Assembly: GCA_016234655.1 (NCBI GenBank)
Contig: JACRAU010000015.1
Coordinates: 62,001 to 126,000, forward strand
Reading direction: 5' to 3'
Length of the DNA: 64,000 nt
Source of the DNA: Betaproteobacteria bacterium
GTDB taxonomy: Bacteria; Pseudomonadota; Gammaproteobacteria; Burkholderiales; Thiobacillaceae
Positions 1 to 10,599 of the stretch are shown one piece after another (the stretch's first letter is position 1; each line of letters opens with the position of its first letter). Both the position numbers and the translations under genes were made by a program. The notes under the pieces are model-generated. The model ran no database searches, was not told the origin of the DNA, and saw only the letters and a list, made by a program, of their open reading frames with translations.

Positions 1-245
1 ATGGCGAATTATCGCTGCCCTGCCAGCGATGTTTGGAAGGTTTTGCGTTTCCGCTGAGCGTGGATGAAACCCTGCTCTTGGCGCGAAACGAGGCCGAATT
101 GGCGGCCTGGGAAGATGCCGATCCCCTGTGCGAAGGCCTGGTGGCCGAGCCGCAGATGGATGTGCTGGGGTTGGTGGAAGATACGATTCTGCTCGCCTTG
201 CCCATGGTGCCTAGGCACCCCGAAGGCGAATGCCCGGTCGAATAA
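1..245 (+). CDS. yceD: YceD/DUF177 family protein, 3' end only
   Basis: This is the C-terminal ~80 residues of a DUF177 (YceD) protein; the 5' part lies before the window and the first whole codon is at base 3. The visible part begins GELSLPCQRCLEGF, which holds the family's CxRCL cysteine motif, then an acidic stretch, LVEDTILLALPMVPRH, and a final cysteine near the C-terminus (ECPVE), as expected for the family. YceD is almost always directly upstream of rpmF, as here, and has been linked to 23S rRNA accumulation; its precise role is unsettled. It is probably cotranscribed with rpmF and plsX. Confidence 0.85.
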   Translation, partial: GELSLPCQRCLEGFAFPLSVDETLLLARNEAELAAWEDADPLCEGLVAEPQMDVLGLVEDTILLALPMVPRHPEGECPVE

Positions 246-290
246 TTTGGCCGGTGTGACTGTAAAGCGTTTTTTGTAGGAGAAACGGAA

Positions 291-473
291 ATGGCCGTTC
301 AACAGAATAAAAAGTCCCCGTCCAAGCGGGGCATGCACCGCGCCCATGATGCCCTGGGCAACCCGCCCACCGCAGTCGAGCAGACCACGGGCGAAGTGCA
401 TCTGCGTCACCATATTAGCCCCAGCGGCTACTACCGCGGCCGTAAGGTCGGCACCCCCAAGAGCGGCGCCTGA
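291..473 (+). CDS. rpmF: 50S ribosomal protein L32
   Basis: A 60-residue basic protein starting [20 protein letters not shown], which is the conserved L32 N-terminus, with [17 protein letters not shown] towards the C-terminus. The length matches bacterial L32 (about 57-60 residues). A good ribosome binding site (aggag) lies 8-12 bases before the ATG. The C-terminal part has no CxxC zinc pair, so it is the cysteine-free form of L32. It sits between yceD and plsX, the standard proteobacterial ribosome/lipid junction. The protein is part of the large ribosomal subunit near the peptidyl transferase centre. Confidence 0.97.
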   Translation: MAVQQNKKSPSKRGMHRAHDALGNPPTAVEQTTGEVHLRHHISPSGYYRGRKVGTPKSGA

Positions 474-521
474 TCTCTCTTTGCGCGCGGGCTCGCCTGG
501 CGGGCCTGCCTGCTCACGCCC

Positions 522-1565
522 ATGCGTGAAGTCACAATCGCTATCGATGCCATGGGGGGCGATCACGGCCCCCATGTGACCGTCAAAGCCGCGCTCGAAT
601 TCCTCAAGCAGCACGGCGATGTCAATATCATCCTGGTCGGCCTGAAAGAGGCCATCGAGGCCGAACTCAAGGCATTGCGGGCCCAGCCCGACAACCGCCT
701 GCGCATCCATCACGCCTCCGAGGTCGTCACCATGGACGACCCCTTGACCATCGCCCTGCGCGGCAAGAAAGACTCGTCCATGCGGGTTTCCGCCGAGCTG
801 GTCAAGCGCGGCGAGGCCGATGCCGCCGTCTCCGCCGGCAATACCGGGGCCTTGATGGCCGTCTCCCGTTTCGTGTTGAAGACCCTGCCCGGCATCGAGC
901 GGCCGGCCATCGCCACCACCTTGCCCAACCGCAACGACGGTTGGACCCATGTGCTGGACCTGGGCGCCAACGTCGATTGCACGGCCGAGCACCTGCGCCA
1001 GTTCGGCATCATGGGCGCGGCCCTGGTCGCGGCGGTGGAGCACAAGGAGCGCCCGCTGGTCGGCCTGCTCAACATCGGCGAAGAGGACATCAAGGGCAAC
1101 GAGGTGGTGAAGCAGGCCGCAGAATTGCTCAAGGCCAGCGGCCTCAATTTCCACGGCAACGTCGAGGGCGACGACATCTACAAGGGCACGGTCGATGTCG
1201 TGGTCTGCGACGGTTTCGTCGGCAACGTGGCGCTCAAGGCCTCGGAGGGCCTGGCCAAGATGATCGGCGACGAACTCAAGCGCGAATTCACCCGCGGACC
1301 CTTGTCCAAGCTGTCGGCGCTGATCGCCATGCCGGTGATCAAGCGCTTCAAGAAGCGCTTCGATCCGCGCCGCTACAACGGCGCCAGCCTGCTGGGACTG
1401 CGCGGCATCGTGATCAAGAGCCACGGCTCGGCCGATGCCTATGCCTTCCGCAAGGCCATCGAGCGCGCGGCGGAAGAGGTGCGCGGCGGCCTGCTGCGGC
1501 GCATCACCGAGCAGGTAGGCGCATTCCATAACGGCGACGAACAAGAAGAAGGAGAGGCGGTTTGA
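522..1565 (+). CDS. plsX: Phosphate acyltransferase PlsX
   Basis: PlsX converts acyl-ACP and phosphate to acyl-phosphate, the first step of the PlsX/PlsY route to phosphatidic acid, at the inner face of the membrane. The 347-residue product has the usual length and opens [17 protein letters not shown], the family signature. Further conserved blocks are [10 protein letters not shown] (about residues 106-115), [19 protein letters not shown] and [10 protein letters not shown]. The ATG at 522 is chosen because the signature follows directly. The stop overlaps the TTG start of fabH (TTGA), which indicates translational coupling with the fatty-acid genes that follow. Confidence 0.97.
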   Translation: MREVTIAIDAMGGDHGPHVTVKAALEFLKQHGDVNIILVGLKEAIEAELKALRAQPDNRLRIHHASEVVTMDDPLTIALRGKKDSSMRVSAELVKRGEADAAVSAGNTGALMAVSRFVLKTLPGIERPAIATTLPNRNDGWTHVLDLGANVDCTAEHLRQFGIMGAALVAAVEHKERPLVGLLNIGEEDIKGNEVVKQAAELLKASGLNFHGNVEGDDIYKGTVDVVVCDGFVGNVALKASEGLAKMIGDELKREFTRGPLSKLSALIAMPVIKRFKKRFDPRRYNGASLLGLRGIVIKSHGSADAYAFRKAIERAAEEVRGGLLRRITEQVGAFHNGDEQEEGEAV

Positions 1566-2521
1566 CCCACGCCCGTATCGTTGGCACCGGTAGCTATCTG
1601 CCGGACCGTATCCTGAGCAATGCCGACCTGGAAAAGATGGTCGAGACCACGGACCAGTGGATCGTCGAGCGCACCGGTATCCGCGAGCGCCATATCGCCG
1701 CGCCCGAGCAACTGACCAGCGACCTGGCCTTCGAGGCCGCGAAGCAGGCGATCGAGGCCGCCGGCATCGACGCCCAGGCGATCGACCTGATTATCGTCGC
1801 CACCACCACGCCGGATCGCATCTTCCCCAGCACGGCTTGCGTCTTGCAGGCCAAGCTCGGCGTCGACAACGGCGCCCCGGCCTTCGACGTGCAGGCGGTG
1901 TGCAGCGGCTTCGTCTACGGCCTGACCGTGGCCAATAGCTTCATCAAGAGCGGCCAGGCCAAGTGCGCCCTGGTGGTCGGCGCCGAGACCCTGTCGCGCA
2001 TCACCGACTACACCGACCGCGGCAACTGCATCCTGTGGGGCGACGGCGCCGGCGCCGTGGTGCTGCAAGCGAGCGAGCAGCCGGGCATCGTCTCCACCCA
2101 TATCCACGCCGACGGCCGCTATCAGCAATTACTCTACGTCGACGGCGGCGTGTCGCTGAAGAAAGAGGGCCAGGCCTATATGCGCATGGAGGGTAACGCC
2201 GTGTTCAAGATGGCGGTCAACACCCTCGATGCCATCGTCGACGAAACGCTGGCGGCCAACGGCCTCTCGAAATCCGACATCCACTGGCTGGTGCCGCACC
2301 AGGCCAATATCCGCATCATCCAGGCCACGGCCAAGAAGCTGGGCATGAGCATGGATCACGTCGTGCTCACCGTCGAGGGCCACGGCAACACCTCGGCCGC
2401 GTCGATCCCGTTGGCGCTGGACACCGCCGTGCGCGACGGCCGGATCAAGGCCGGCGAGATGGTGCTGATGGAGGCCTTCGGCGGCGGTTTCACCTGGGGT
2501 TCGGTGTTAGTTAAGTTTTAA
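1562..2521 (+). CDS. fabH: 3-oxoacyl-ACP synthase III (KAS III, FabH)
   Basis: FabH condenses acetyl-CoA with malonyl-ACP to start each fatty acid. The 319-residue protein shows the full catalytic triad of the family: Cys in [11 protein letters not shown] (about residue 113), His in [10 protein letters not shown] (about 245) and Asn in [11 protein letters not shown] (about 275). It starts at a TTG that overlaps the plsX stop; a preceding ggagagg serves as ribosome binding site and no better in-frame ATG keeps the conserved N-terminus ([12 protein letters not shown]). Separated from fabD by a 73-base gap that carries heptanucleotide repeats. Confidence 0.96.
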   Translation: MTHARIVGTGSYLPDRILSNADLEKMVETTDQWIVERTGIRERHIAAPEQLTSDLAFEAAKQAIEAAGIDAQAIDLIIVATTTPDRIFPSTACVLQAKLGVDNGAPAFDVQAVCSGFVYGLTVANSFIKSGQAKCALVVGAETLSRITDYTDRGNCILWGDGAGAVVLQASEQPGIVSTHIHADGRYQQLLYVDGGVSLKKEGQAYMRMEGNAVFKMAVNTLDAIVDETLAANGLSKSDIHWLVPHQANIRIIQATAKKLGMSMDHVVLTVEGHGNTSAASIPLALDTAVRDGRIKAGEMVLMEAFGGGFTWGSVLVKF

Positions 2522-2527
2522 GTTTGT

Positions 2528-2575
2528 AGTCGGCAGTGGGCAGTTTTTTCTGACGACTGCCGACTGATGACTGCA
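2528..2575. repeat. Inverted heptanucleotide tract between fabH and fabD
   Basis: The left arm has AGTCGGC and AGTGGGC in register (2528-2541) followed by a partial unit. The right arm has GACTGCC, GACTGAT and GACTGCA (2555-2575), the reverse complement of the same 7-base pattern. The arms face each other across a T-rich centre (2545-2550), so a hairpin is possible. The tract lies 20 bases upstream of the fabD start. The same kind of 7-base tract occurs at the ispF/thpR and guaB/guaA junctions in this window. Confidence 0.75.
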
Positions 2576-2594
2576 AGCTCATACGGAGTATGTA

Positions 2595-3524
2595 ATGAAA
2601 TTTGCGTTCGTATTTCCCGGTCAAGGTTCTCAATCCGTCGGCATGATGGCGGCCTACGGCGAGCACGCCGTCGTGCGCGACACCTTCGCCGAGGCCGCCG
2701 AGACCCTAGGCCAGGACCTCTGGGCCCTGGTCCAGGACGGCCCGGCCGAGCAACTCAATCTCACCGTCAACACCCAGCCGGCCATGCTGGCTGCGGGCGT
2801 CGCGGTCTATCGCCTGTGGCAGGCCCAGGGCGGCCCGGCGGCCAGCCTGATGGCCGGCCATAGTCTGGGCGAATACACCGCGCTGACCTGTGCCGGCGCC
2901 ATTGCCTTCCAGGATGCGATCAAGCTGGTCCGCCTGCGGGCCGAGGCCATGCAGGGTGCCGTGGCCGAGGGTGTCGGCGCCATGGCCGCCGTGCTCGGCC
3001 TGGACGACGACACCGTGCGTGCCGTCTGTAGCGAAGCGGCCCAGGGCGAGGTGCTGGAGGCGGTTAATTTCAATTCGCCCGGCCAGGTGGTGATCGCCGG
3101 CAACAAGGCGGCGGTCGAGCGCGGCATGGCCTTGGCCAAGGAGCGCGGGGCCAAGCGCGCGCTGCCCTTGCCGGTGTCGGTGCCCTCGCACTGTGCCCTG
3201 ATGAAGCCGGCGGCCGAGAAGTTGCTGGCTGCCATGCAGGCGATCGAGATCAAGGCCCCCTCGGTACCGGTGATCCAGAATGCCGACGTTGCCGCATTTA
3301 CCAATGCCGAACAGATTCGCGACGCCCTGGCCCGCCAGCTCTACAGCCCGGTGCGCTGGGTGGAGAGCGTGCAGCACATCGCCGGCCAAGGCGCGGAACT
3401 GATTTTGGAGGCCGGCCCCGGCAAGGTGCTGGCCGGCCTGAACAAGCGCATCGTGGAAGTGCCGACCCTGGCCATGGCGGACGCCGCCGGCTTCGCCGAG
3501 GCTTTGGTCAAGGTCAACGGATAA
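2595..3524 (+). CDS. fabD: Malonyl-CoA:ACP transacylase FabD
   Basis: FabD transfers malonyl from CoA to acyl carrier protein, supplying the extender unit for elongation. The 309-residue length is typical. It starts MKFAFVFPGQGSQSVGM, contains the nucleophile elbow GHSLGEYTAL (Ser about residue 92), the Arg in the LRAEAMQ segment, and the second catalytic His in VPSHCALM (about residue 200). The ATG follows a ggagt ribosome binding site. It is followed 13 bases later by fabG, in the usual fabH-fabD-fabG-acpP-fabF order. Confidence 0.97.
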   Translation: MKFAFVFPGQGSQSVGMMAAYGEHAVVRDTFAEAAETLGQDLWALVQDGPAEQLNLTVNTQPAMLAAGVAVYRLWQAQGGPAASLMAGHSLGEYTALTCAGAIAFQDAIKLVRLRAEAMQGAVAEGVGAMAAVLGLDDDTVRAVCSEAAQGEVLEAVNFNSPGQVVIAGNKAAVERGMALAKERGAKRALPLPVSVPSHCALMKPAAEKLLAAMQAIEIKAPSVPVIQNADVAAFTNAEQIRDALARQLYSPVRWVESVQHIAGQGAELILEAGPGKVLAGLNKRIVEVPTLAMADAAGFAEALVKVNG

Positions 3525-3537
3525 CAAGGAGAGAAGG

Positions 3538-4275
3538 ATGGACGGACGTGTAGCCCTGGTCACTGGCGCCTCGCGCGGCATCGGTCAGGCCATTTTGTTG
3601 GAACTGGGGCGCCGCGGCGCCACGGTGATCGGTACCGCCACCAGCGAGAGCGGCGCCGCCGCCATCGGCGAGGCGATCAAGGCCGCCGGCCTCAGGGGCG
3701 AGGGCCGCGTGCTCAACGTCACCGACCCGGCCCAGGTCGACGGCCTGATCGAGGACATTCTCAAGTCTCATGGCAGCCTGGATGTGCTGGTCAACAACGC
3801 CGGCATCACCCGCGACAACCTGTTGATGCGGATGAAGGACGAGGAGTGGGACGACATCATCGCCACCAACCTGACCTCGGTCTTCCGCCTGTCCCGCGCC
3901 GTGCTGCGGCCGATGATGAAGGCCCGGCGCGGCCGCATCGTCAGCATCGCCTCGGTGGTCGGCGTCATGGGCAATGCCGGGCAGACCAACTACGGCGCGG
4001 CCAAGGCCGGCATGATCGGCTTTTCCAAGTCCTTGGCGCGCGAGGTGGGCAGCCGCAATATCACGGTCAACTGCGTCGCCCCCGGCTTCATCGACACCGA
4101 CATGACCCGGGCCTTGCCCGAGGCCCAGCGCCAGGCCTTGTTGCAGCATATCCCGCTGGGCCGCCTGGGCGGCGCCGAGGACATCGCCCATGCCGTGGCC
4201 TTCCTGGCCTCGGAAGAAGCGGGCTATGTGACCGGCACCACCCTGCATGTCAACGGCGGCATGTACATGGATTGA
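3538..4275 (+). CDS. fabG: 3-oxoacyl-ACP reductase FabG
   Basis: FabG is the NADPH-dependent short-chain dehydrogenase that reduces 3-oxoacyl-ACP during elongation. The 245-residue protein has the Rossmann motif VTGASRGIGQA near the N-terminus, NNAGITRDNL (about 86-95), the catalytic Ser in SIASVVG (about 138), YGAAKAG with catalytic Tyr and Lys (about 151-155), and ends in the GTTLHVNGGMYM motif seen in FabG proteins. A strong ribosome binding site (aaggagagaagg) precedes the ATG. It lies 96 bases upstream of acpP. Confidence 0.97.
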   Translation: MDGRVALVTGASRGIGQAILLELGRRGATVIGTATSESGAAAIGEAIKAAGLRGEGRVLNVTDPAQVDGLIEDILKSHGSLDVLVNNAGITRDNLLMRMKDEEWDDIIATNLTSVFRLSRAVLRPMMKARRGRIVSIASVVGVMGNAGQTNYGAAKAGMIGFSKSLAREVGSRNITVNCVAPGFIDTDMTRALPEAQRQALLQHIPLGRLGGAEDIAHAVAFLASEEAGYVTGTTLHVNGGMYMD

Positions 4276-4282
4276 TGGGGGC

Positions 4283-4299
4283 GGATTCTGCTAGAATCC
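4283..4299 (+). promoter_or_regulatory. Extended -10 element within a short hairpin upstream of acpP
   Basis: TGCTAGAAT (4289-4297) matches an extended -10 box (TGnTATAAT) and lies 75 bases before the acpP start, just after the fabG stop. It sits inside a 7-bp inverted repeat, ggattct/agaatcc, with a three-base loop. No clear -35 box is visible at 16-18 bases. acpP often has its own strong promoter inside fab operons, which fits; this assignment is an inference from sequence. Confidence 0.4.
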
Positions 4300-4371
4300 A
4301 CCCGCTTTTGACGCCCTGGTCGGCCTTATGGCATCGGGGCAATGTTTTCACCCTTAGGGAGCTTTAGAGCA

Positions 4372-4605
4372 ATGAGCGATATTGAACAGCGCGTGAAAAA
4401 GATCGTCGCCGAGCAGTTGGGCGTGGACGAGGCCGGCGTCAAGCTGGAGTCCTCCTTCGTGAACGACCTGGGTGCCGATTCCCTGGACACGGTCGAGCTG
4501 GTCATGGCCCTGGAAGAGGAATTCGATTGCGAAATCCCCGACGAGGAAGCCGAGAAGATCACCACAGTGCAGCAGGCCGTCGATTACATCAACGCGCACA
4601 AGTAA
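4372..4605 (+). CDS. acpP: Acyl carrier protein
   Basis: This 77-residue acidic protein carries the growing acyl chain on a 4'-phosphopantetheine attached to the Ser of the [10 protein letters not shown] motif (Ser about residue 37). The sequence begins [20 protein letters not shown], as in proteobacterial AcpP. An in-frame ATG at 4342 would add ten residues absent from the family, so 4372 is preferred; a ggagctttagagca ribosome binding region precedes it. It lies between fabG and fabF, with 28 bases to the fabF start. Confidence 0.97.
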   Translation: MSDIEQRVKKIVAEQLGVDEAGVKLESSFVNDLGADSLDTVELVMALEEEFDCEIPDEEAEKITTVQQAVDYINAHK

Positions 4606-4633
4606 TTCGCAGCAAATCACCAAGGGAATCCCG

Positions 4634-5872
<1,239 letters not shown>

Positions 5873-5891
5873 GGCGACAGCCTAGGGCTTT

Positions 5892-7202
5892 ATGCCGCTC
5901 TCCAAGCTCCCCGGTGCAGTCGACCTGCTGGCACTGCACCGGCGGCAGCCGCAACGCTATCCCGCGCTGCTGCAAACCCTAGGCCGCGAAGGCTGGGATT
6001 GCCTATTCGCCTTCCCCGAGCAGATCGAAACCGGTTCCAGCCTGGCCGAGGGCCGAGGCTTTTTCGACCGGCTGGACAGGCTTTGGCAGGCCGAGCGCCA
6101 AGTGCTGGAGGCGGACACGGCCGGTTTGCCCTTTCGCGGCGGCTGGTTCGCCTATCTGGGCTATGAACTGCTGCACGGTGTCGAGCCCAGCGTGCCCGCG
6201 CGCGAGTTGTCTGGCGCCTTGCCGCTCTACTGGCTGGCCCGGGTGCCGGCGGCGATCCTGATCGCGCCGGATAGGCAGACCAGCTGGCTATTCGCCGAGC
6301 CGGGCAAGCAAGCCTTGCTCGATGCGATGCGCCAAGACCTGGCGCAAGGCGAGCCGACGCCCGTGCCGAGCCTGGGCACGCTCGGCGAGTTGCAGGAAGA
6401 ACCGCCCGAGCGCTTTCTCGATGGCGTGCAACGCATTCAGGACTATATCCGCGCAGGCGACGTATTCCAGGTCAATTTGTCGCGCCGCTGGCGTCTGCCG
6501 GACCGGGCCGATGCCGCCGAGCTCTACGCGGCCTTGTGCCGGGCCAATCCGGCGCCGTTCGCCGGCCTGCTGGACATGGGGTTCGCGGCCATCGTCAGCT
6601 CCTCGCCCGAGCGCCTGGTCAGCGTGCGCGAGGGCTGGGCCGAGACCTGGCCGATTGCCGGCACCTTTCCGCGCTCGCCCGATGCCGCCGAGGACGCCCG
6701 CCTGCGCGAGGCCTTGCTGGCCCATCCGAAGGAGCGGGCCGAACACGTGATGCTGGTCGATCTCGAGCGCAACGATCTGGGCCGGGTGTGCGAGCCAGGC
6801 AGCGTGCGGGTGGACGAGTTGGCCCAGGTCTATAGCTATGCCTATGTCCATCACATCGAATCGCGCGTGCGCGGCCGGGTGCGGCCCGAGATCGGGCCTG
6901 GGCAGTTGCTGGCGGCCTTGTTCCCCGGCGGCACCATCACCGGCTGCCCCAAGGTGCGCACCATGCAGATCATCCGCGAGTTGGAGGCCACGCCGCGCTT
7001 GGCCTATACCGGCAGCATGGGCTACATCAATCACGACGGCAGCCTCGACTTCAATATCCTGATCCGCACCTTGTTGTCTTCGGCCAATGGCATCGAATTC
7101 AGCACAGGCGCCGGCATCGTCGCCGACTCGGAGCCGGAGCGCGAACTGGCCGAGACCCGGGCCAAGGCGCGCGGCCTGCTGCGGGCCTTGGGGCTGGCAT
7201 GA
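5892..7202 (+). CDS. pabB: Aminodeoxychorismate synthase component I (PabB-type chorismate-binding enzyme)
   Basis: A 436-residue chorismate-binding enzyme, placed as PabB because pabC follows with a 4-base overlap and the C-terminal motif reads FPGGTITGCPK, closer to PabB (GSITGAPK) than TrpE. It would aminate chorismate to 4-amino-4-deoxychorismate for folate synthesis, with a glutaminase partner (PabA) that is not in this window. Conserved blocks include VDLERNDLGRVC and GAGIVADSEPERE. One oddity: the motif PIKGT, whose Lys forms a covalent intermediate in E. coli PabB, reads PIAGT here, as in anthranilate synthase. The assignment to PabB is by context and overall motifs. Confidence 0.88.
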   Translation: MPLSKLPGAVDLLALHRRQPQRYPALLQTLGREGWDCLFAFPEQIETGSSLAEGRGFFDRLDRLWQAERQVLEADTAGLPFRGGWFAYLGYELLHGVEPSVPARELSGALPLYWLARVPAAILIAPDRQTSWLFAEPGKQALLDAMRQDLAQGEPTPVPSLGTLGELQEEPPERFLDGVQRIQDYIRAGDVFQVNLSRRWRLPDRADAAELYAALCRANPAPFAGLLDMGFAAIVSSSPERLVSVREGWAETWPIAGTFPRSPDAAEDARLREALLAHPKERAEHVMLVDLERNDLGRVCEPGSVRVDELAQVYSYAYVHHIESRVRGRVRPEIGPGQLLAALFPGGTITGCPKVRTMQIIRELEATPRLAYTGSMGYINHDGSLDFNILIRTLLSSANGIEFSTGAGIVADSEPERELAETRAKARGLLRALGLA

Positions 7203-8017
7203 CGGCGGACAGCTTCATCCTGGTCGACGGCAGGCCGGCCGATACCGTCTCGGCCTTGGATCGCGGCCTGATGTACGGCGACGGCGTGTTCCGCACCATT
7301 CGGCTGGAGGCCGGCCAGCCGCTTTGGTGGCCCGAGCAGTTGGCCAAGCTGGCGGCCGACGCGGCTCGCCTGGGGGTCGCTTGTCCGCCGGCCGAGCTGT
7401 GGCGGCAGGACGTGGCGCAAGCCGCCGCGCACTGGCCGACGGCCGCGCTCAAGCTGGTGTTGACGCGCGGCACGGGCAAGCGCGGCTATGCACCGCCCAA
7501 GCCGCCGGAGCCGACCCGCGTGGTCGTGGCCGGGCCGCTGCCGGCTTGGCCCGCAGCATTGTGGGAGGAGGGGGTCAACGTGCGGCTATGCAATTTGCGC
7601 CTGGCGTCGCAGCCTCTGTTGGCCGGGGTCAAACACTTGAACCGGCTGGAGAACGTGTTGGCCCGCGCCGAGTGGGACGATCCGGCCATCCAGGAAGGGC
7701 TGCTGCTGGACCAGGCGGGCCATGTGATCTGCGGCGTCAGCAGCAACGTCTTCATCTATCGCGAAAACGAACTGCTCACGCCGCGCCTGGACCGGTGCGG
7801 CGTCGCCGGTGTCGCGCGCGCGCGCCTGATCGAACGCGCGGCGGCCAGTGGGCTATCCGTGCGCGAGGCCGAGTTCGATCTGGCGGCCCTGCTCGCCGCC
7901 GACGAGGTGATGCTGAGCAACAGCCTGATCGGGCTCTGGCGCGTGGCCAGGCTGGGCCAGCGCGTCTGGCCGGAACCCGCGATCTACCCAGTTGTGAGAG
8001 AATTTTTGCATGCGTAA
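7199..8017 (+). CDS. pabC: Aminodeoxychorismate lyase
   Basis: PabC is a class IV PLP enzyme that removes pyruvate from aminodeoxychorismate to give p-aminobenzoate. The 272-residue length is typical. Visible motifs are LDRGLMYGDGVFRTIR near the N-terminus, the PLP lysine in GVKHLNRLENVLA (about residue 145), and the phosphate-binding GVSSNVFIYREN (about 180). The start ATG overlaps the pabB stop (ATGA), so the two proteins are translationally coupled. The 3' end overlaps mltG by eight bases, a common arrangement (pabC-mltG-tmk-holB). Confidence 0.95.
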   Translation: MTADSFILVDGRPADTVSALDRGLMYGDGVFRTIRLEAGQPLWWPEQLAKLAADAARLGVACPPAELWRQDVAQAAAHWPTAALKLVLTRGTGKRGYAPPKPPEPTRVVVAGPLPAWPAALWEEGVNVRLCNLRLASQPLLAGVKHLNRLENVLARAEWDDPAIQEGLLLDQAGHVICGVSSNVFIYRENELLTPRLDRCGVAGVARARLIERAAASGLSVREAEFDLAALLAADEVMLSNSLIGLWRVARLGQRVWPEPAIYPVVREFLHA

Positions 8018-9011
8018 ATCGAACTCGGGCCGTGGCCTGATTCTGTGGGTTTTGCTATTGCTCGGCCCGGCCGTCTGGCTGGCCTATTTTGCCTATCGGC
8101 CGCTCGATCTGCCGGCCGAGCCGGTGGAGTTCGCGGTCAAGTCCGGGCAATCGACACGCATGGTGGCGCGGCAACTGGAGGCGGCGGCGATCCTGCCGCG
8201 CCAGTACGAGTTTCTCGCCTTGGCCATCCTGCTCAACAAGACCGGGCAGATCAAGGCCGGTCAATATAGCTTCAAGGCGCCGTTGACGCCCATGGCCTTG
8301 CTGGAAAAACTCACGCGCGGCGATACCGTGTTGAGCAAACTCACCGTGGTGGAGGGCTGGTCTTTCCGCCAGATGCGCGAAGCGGTGAACAAGAACCCCG
8401 ACCTGCGGCACGAAGGCGCGGAGCTGAACGACGCGGCCTTGCTGGCGGCGATCGGTGCGCCGGAACGCTGGCCCGAAGGGCTGTTCTTTCCCGATACCTA
8501 TTATTTCGATGCGGGCAGTTCCGACATCAAGCTGTATCGCCGTGCCTATCACGCCATGCGCGACCGACTGGGCGAGGCCTGGCCGCAACGCGCCGACGGC
8601 CTGCCGTATAAGACGCCGTATGAGGCCCTGGTCATGGCCTCGATCATCGAGAAGGAGACCGGCGCGCCGGAGGAGCGGCCGCAGATCGCGGCGGTGTTCG
8701 TCAATCGCCTGCGCCTGGGCATGCGCTTGCAGACCGACCCGACCGTGATCTACGGCATGGGCGAGCGCTTCGACGGCAATCTGCGCAAGGGCGACCTCAG
8801 TACCGACACGCCCTACAATACCTATACTCGGGCCGGCCTGCCGCCGACGCCGATTGCCTTGCCGGGCGAGGCGGCCATTCGCGCCGCGCTGAAGCCGGAT
8901 ACCAGCCGGGCCTTGTATTTCGTCGCCATGGGCGAAGGCAAACACCATTTCTCCGCGAGCTTGGACGAGCACAACCGGGCCGTGAATCGCTACCAAAGGA
9001 AAGGGCGCTGA
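8010..9011 (+). CDS. mltG: Endolytic murein transglycosylase MltG (YceG-like)
   Basis: MltG cleaves nascent glycan strands and is thought to terminate peptidoglycan chain growth. The 333-residue protein has an N-terminal membrane helix (about residues 9-28), a LysM-like segment after it, and the YceG catalytic region with the Glu in [25 protein letters not shown] and [13 protein letters not shown] are strongly conserved family blocks. It overlaps both pabC upstream and tmk downstream by one base, so it belongs to the same operon. Confidence 0.95.
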   Translation: MRKSNSGRGLILWVLLLLGPAVWLAYFAYRPLDLPAEPVEFAVKSGQSTRMVARQLEAAAILPRQYEFLALAILLNKTGQIKAGQYSFKAPLTPMALLEKLTRGDTVLSKLTVVEGWSFRQMREAVNKNPDLRHEGAELNDAALLAAIGAPERWPEGLFFPDTYYFDAGSSDIKLYRRAYHAMRDRLGEAWPQRADGLPYKTPYEALVMASIIEKETGAPEERPQIAAVFVNRLRLGMRLQTDPTVIYGMGERFDGNLRKGDLSTDTPYNTYTRAGLPPTPIALPGEAAIRAALKPDTSRALYFVAMGEGKHHFSASLDEHNRAVNRYQRKGR

Positions 9012-9619
9012 TGCGCGGTCTGTTCATCACCCTCGAAGGCGTCGACGGCGCCGGCAAGAGCAGCCACACCGATTGGCTGGCCGAGCATTTTCGCGCGCGC
9101 GGCCGGAGCGTGCTGCACACCCGCGAGCCGGGCGGCACCCCGGTCGGCGAGCGCCTGCGCGAGATCGTGCTGCATGAGCCCATGCATGCCGAGACCGAGG
9201 CTTTGATCATGTTCGCCGCGCGGCGCGAGCATCTGGAGCAGGTGATCCTGCCGGCCCTGGCGCGGGGCGAGGTGGTGATCTCGGACCGCTTCACCGACGC
9301 CAGCTTCGCCTATCAATGCGGCGGCCGCGGCTTGCCCGAGGCACGCCTGGAGATTCTCGAACGCTGGGTGCATGCAGACACGCAGCCCGACCTGACCCTG
9401 CTGTTCGACGTGCCCGACGAGGTGGCGCGGGCGCGCTTGGCGGCGGCGCGTTCGCCCGATCGTTTCGAGCGCGAGAGCCGGGCGTTTTTCGAGCGGGTAC
9501 GCGCCGCCTACCTACGCCGGGCCGAGCGGCATCCCGAGCGCATCCGCGTCATCGACGGCACGCGCACGCTGGGCGAGGTGCGCACCGCCCTGGCCGCGAT
9601 CCTGGAGACGCTGGGGTGA
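9011..9619 (+). CDS. tmk: Thymidylate kinase
   Basis: Tmk phosphorylates dTMP to dTDP. The 202-residue product has the P-loop [11 protein letters not shown] at residues 7-17, the DRX motif in [13 protein letters not shown] (about 93), and the LID-region arginines in [12 protein letters not shown]. Length is typical. The ATG shares its A with the mltG TGA stop, and the stop overlaps the GTG start of holB (GTGA), giving a tightly coupled mltG-tmk-holB set in which tmk and holB both serve DNA replication. Confidence 0.96.
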   Translation: MRGLFITLEGVDGAGKSSHTDWLAEHFRARGRSVLHTREPGGTPVGERLREIVLHEPMHAETEALIMFAARREHLEQVILPALARGEVVISDRFTDASFAYQCGGRGLPEARLEILERWVHADTQPDLTLLFDVPDEVARARLAAARSPDRFERESRAFFERVRAAYLRRAERHPERIRVIDGTRTLGEVRTALAAILETLG

Positions 9620-10599
9620 GCCTCTATCCTTGGCAGGGCGAGTTGTGGCAACGCCTGACGGCCGAGCGCGAGCGCCTGCCTCATGCCCTGTTGCTGCACG
9701 GCCCGGCCGGCATCGGCAAACGCGATTTGGCCATGGAACTGGCGCGCTGGCTGCTCTGCCATGCGCCCACGGCCGGCGGTGCTTGTGGCCAATGTCCCTC
9801 GTGCCTATGGTTCGGCCAAGGCGGCCATCCCGATTTCCGCTTGATCGAGCCGGCCTCTGAAGCCGAGGGCGCGGAGGAGGGCAAGAAGGGCGGCCGGCGC
9901 ATCACGGTCGATCAGGTGCGCGAGGTGGTGGAATTCCTGACCCTGACCTCCCACCAAGGCGGCTGGCGGGCCGTGGTGCTTCAGCCGGCCGAAGGCTTGG
10001 GCATCGCGGCGGCCAACGCCTTGCTCAAGACACTGGAAGAGCCGCCGCCCAAGACGGTGTTCCTGCTGGTCTCCCATCAGCCGCGCCGTCTATTGCCGAC
10101 GATACTCAGCCGCTGTCGCAAGTTGGCCGTGCCCGGACCCGAGCAGGCCACCGCCGTTGCTTGGCTGCGCGATCAGGCCGTGGCTAATCCGGAAAGCCTG
10201 TTGGCGGAGTCGGGCGGCGCGCCGCTGCTCGCGCTCGACCATGCCGAGCCGGAACGCATGGCCCGGCGCGAGCGGTTCCTGGCGGGTCTGGCCCGACCCG
10301 AACGGGAGGACCTGAGCGCCTTGGCCGGGGAATACCAGCAACGCGTCGGCGAGGCCTGGGCTTGGCTGATCCGCTGGTTGTGCGACGTGTTGCTGTGCCG
10401 GGCGACCGGGCAGGTGCGTTTTTTCATCGATCATGTCGATGCCATCCGCCAGGCCGCCGACGGTATGGACGAGGCGCGCCTGTGGGCGGCCTACCGGCAG
10501 ATATTGAGCGACGGCCGCTGGTTGCAGCACCCGCTCAACGGCCAGTTGTTGCTAGAATCATGGCTGATCCGCTATGCCGACCTAGGGGCAAGACGATGA
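9616..10599 (+). CDS. holB: DNA polymerase III delta' subunit
   Basis: HolB is the delta' subunit of the clamp loader. Homology begins [13 protein letters not shown], so the GTG at 9616, which overlaps the tmk stop, is the likely start, giving 327 residues; the frame is open much further upstream but in tmk's shadow. The ATP-site-like GPAGIGKRD is degenerate, as usual for delta', which does not hydrolyse ATP. A four-cysteine zinc motif is visible (CHAP...CGQCPSC, about residues 51-66). [16 protein letters not shown] is the conserved sensor-proximal block. pilZ overlaps the 3' end by four bases. Confidence 0.93.
   Translation: MSLYPWQGELWQRLTAERERLPHALLLHGPAGIGKRDLAMELARWLLCHAPTAGGACGQCPSCLWFGQGGHPDFRLIEPASEAEGAEEGKKGGRRITVDQVREVVEFLTLTSHQGGWRAVVLQPAEGLGIAAANALLKTLEEPPPKTVFLLVSHQPRRLLPTILSRCRKLAVPGPEQATAVAWLRDQAVANPESLLAESGGAPLLALDHAEPERMARRERFLAGLARPEREDLSALAGEYQQRVGEAWAWLIRWLCDVLLCRATGQVRFFIDHVDAIRQAADGMDEARLWAAYRQILSDGRWLQHPLNGQLLLESWLIRYADLGARR
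10550..10558 (+). promoter_or_regulatory. Possible extended -10 box for pilZ inside holB
   Basis: TGCTAGAAT lies in the last codons of holB, 38 bases before the pilZ start. It is identical to the extended -10 seen upstream of acpP. No convincing -35 box accompanies it. It could give pilZ expression independent of the upstream operon, but this is only suggested by the match. Confidence 0.3.

Noticed and set aside
9694-9723. HolB as an active ATPase because it carries GPAGIGKRD
   Set aside because: The Thr/Ser after GK is Arg, and delta' subunits are known to have lost ATP hydrolysis.
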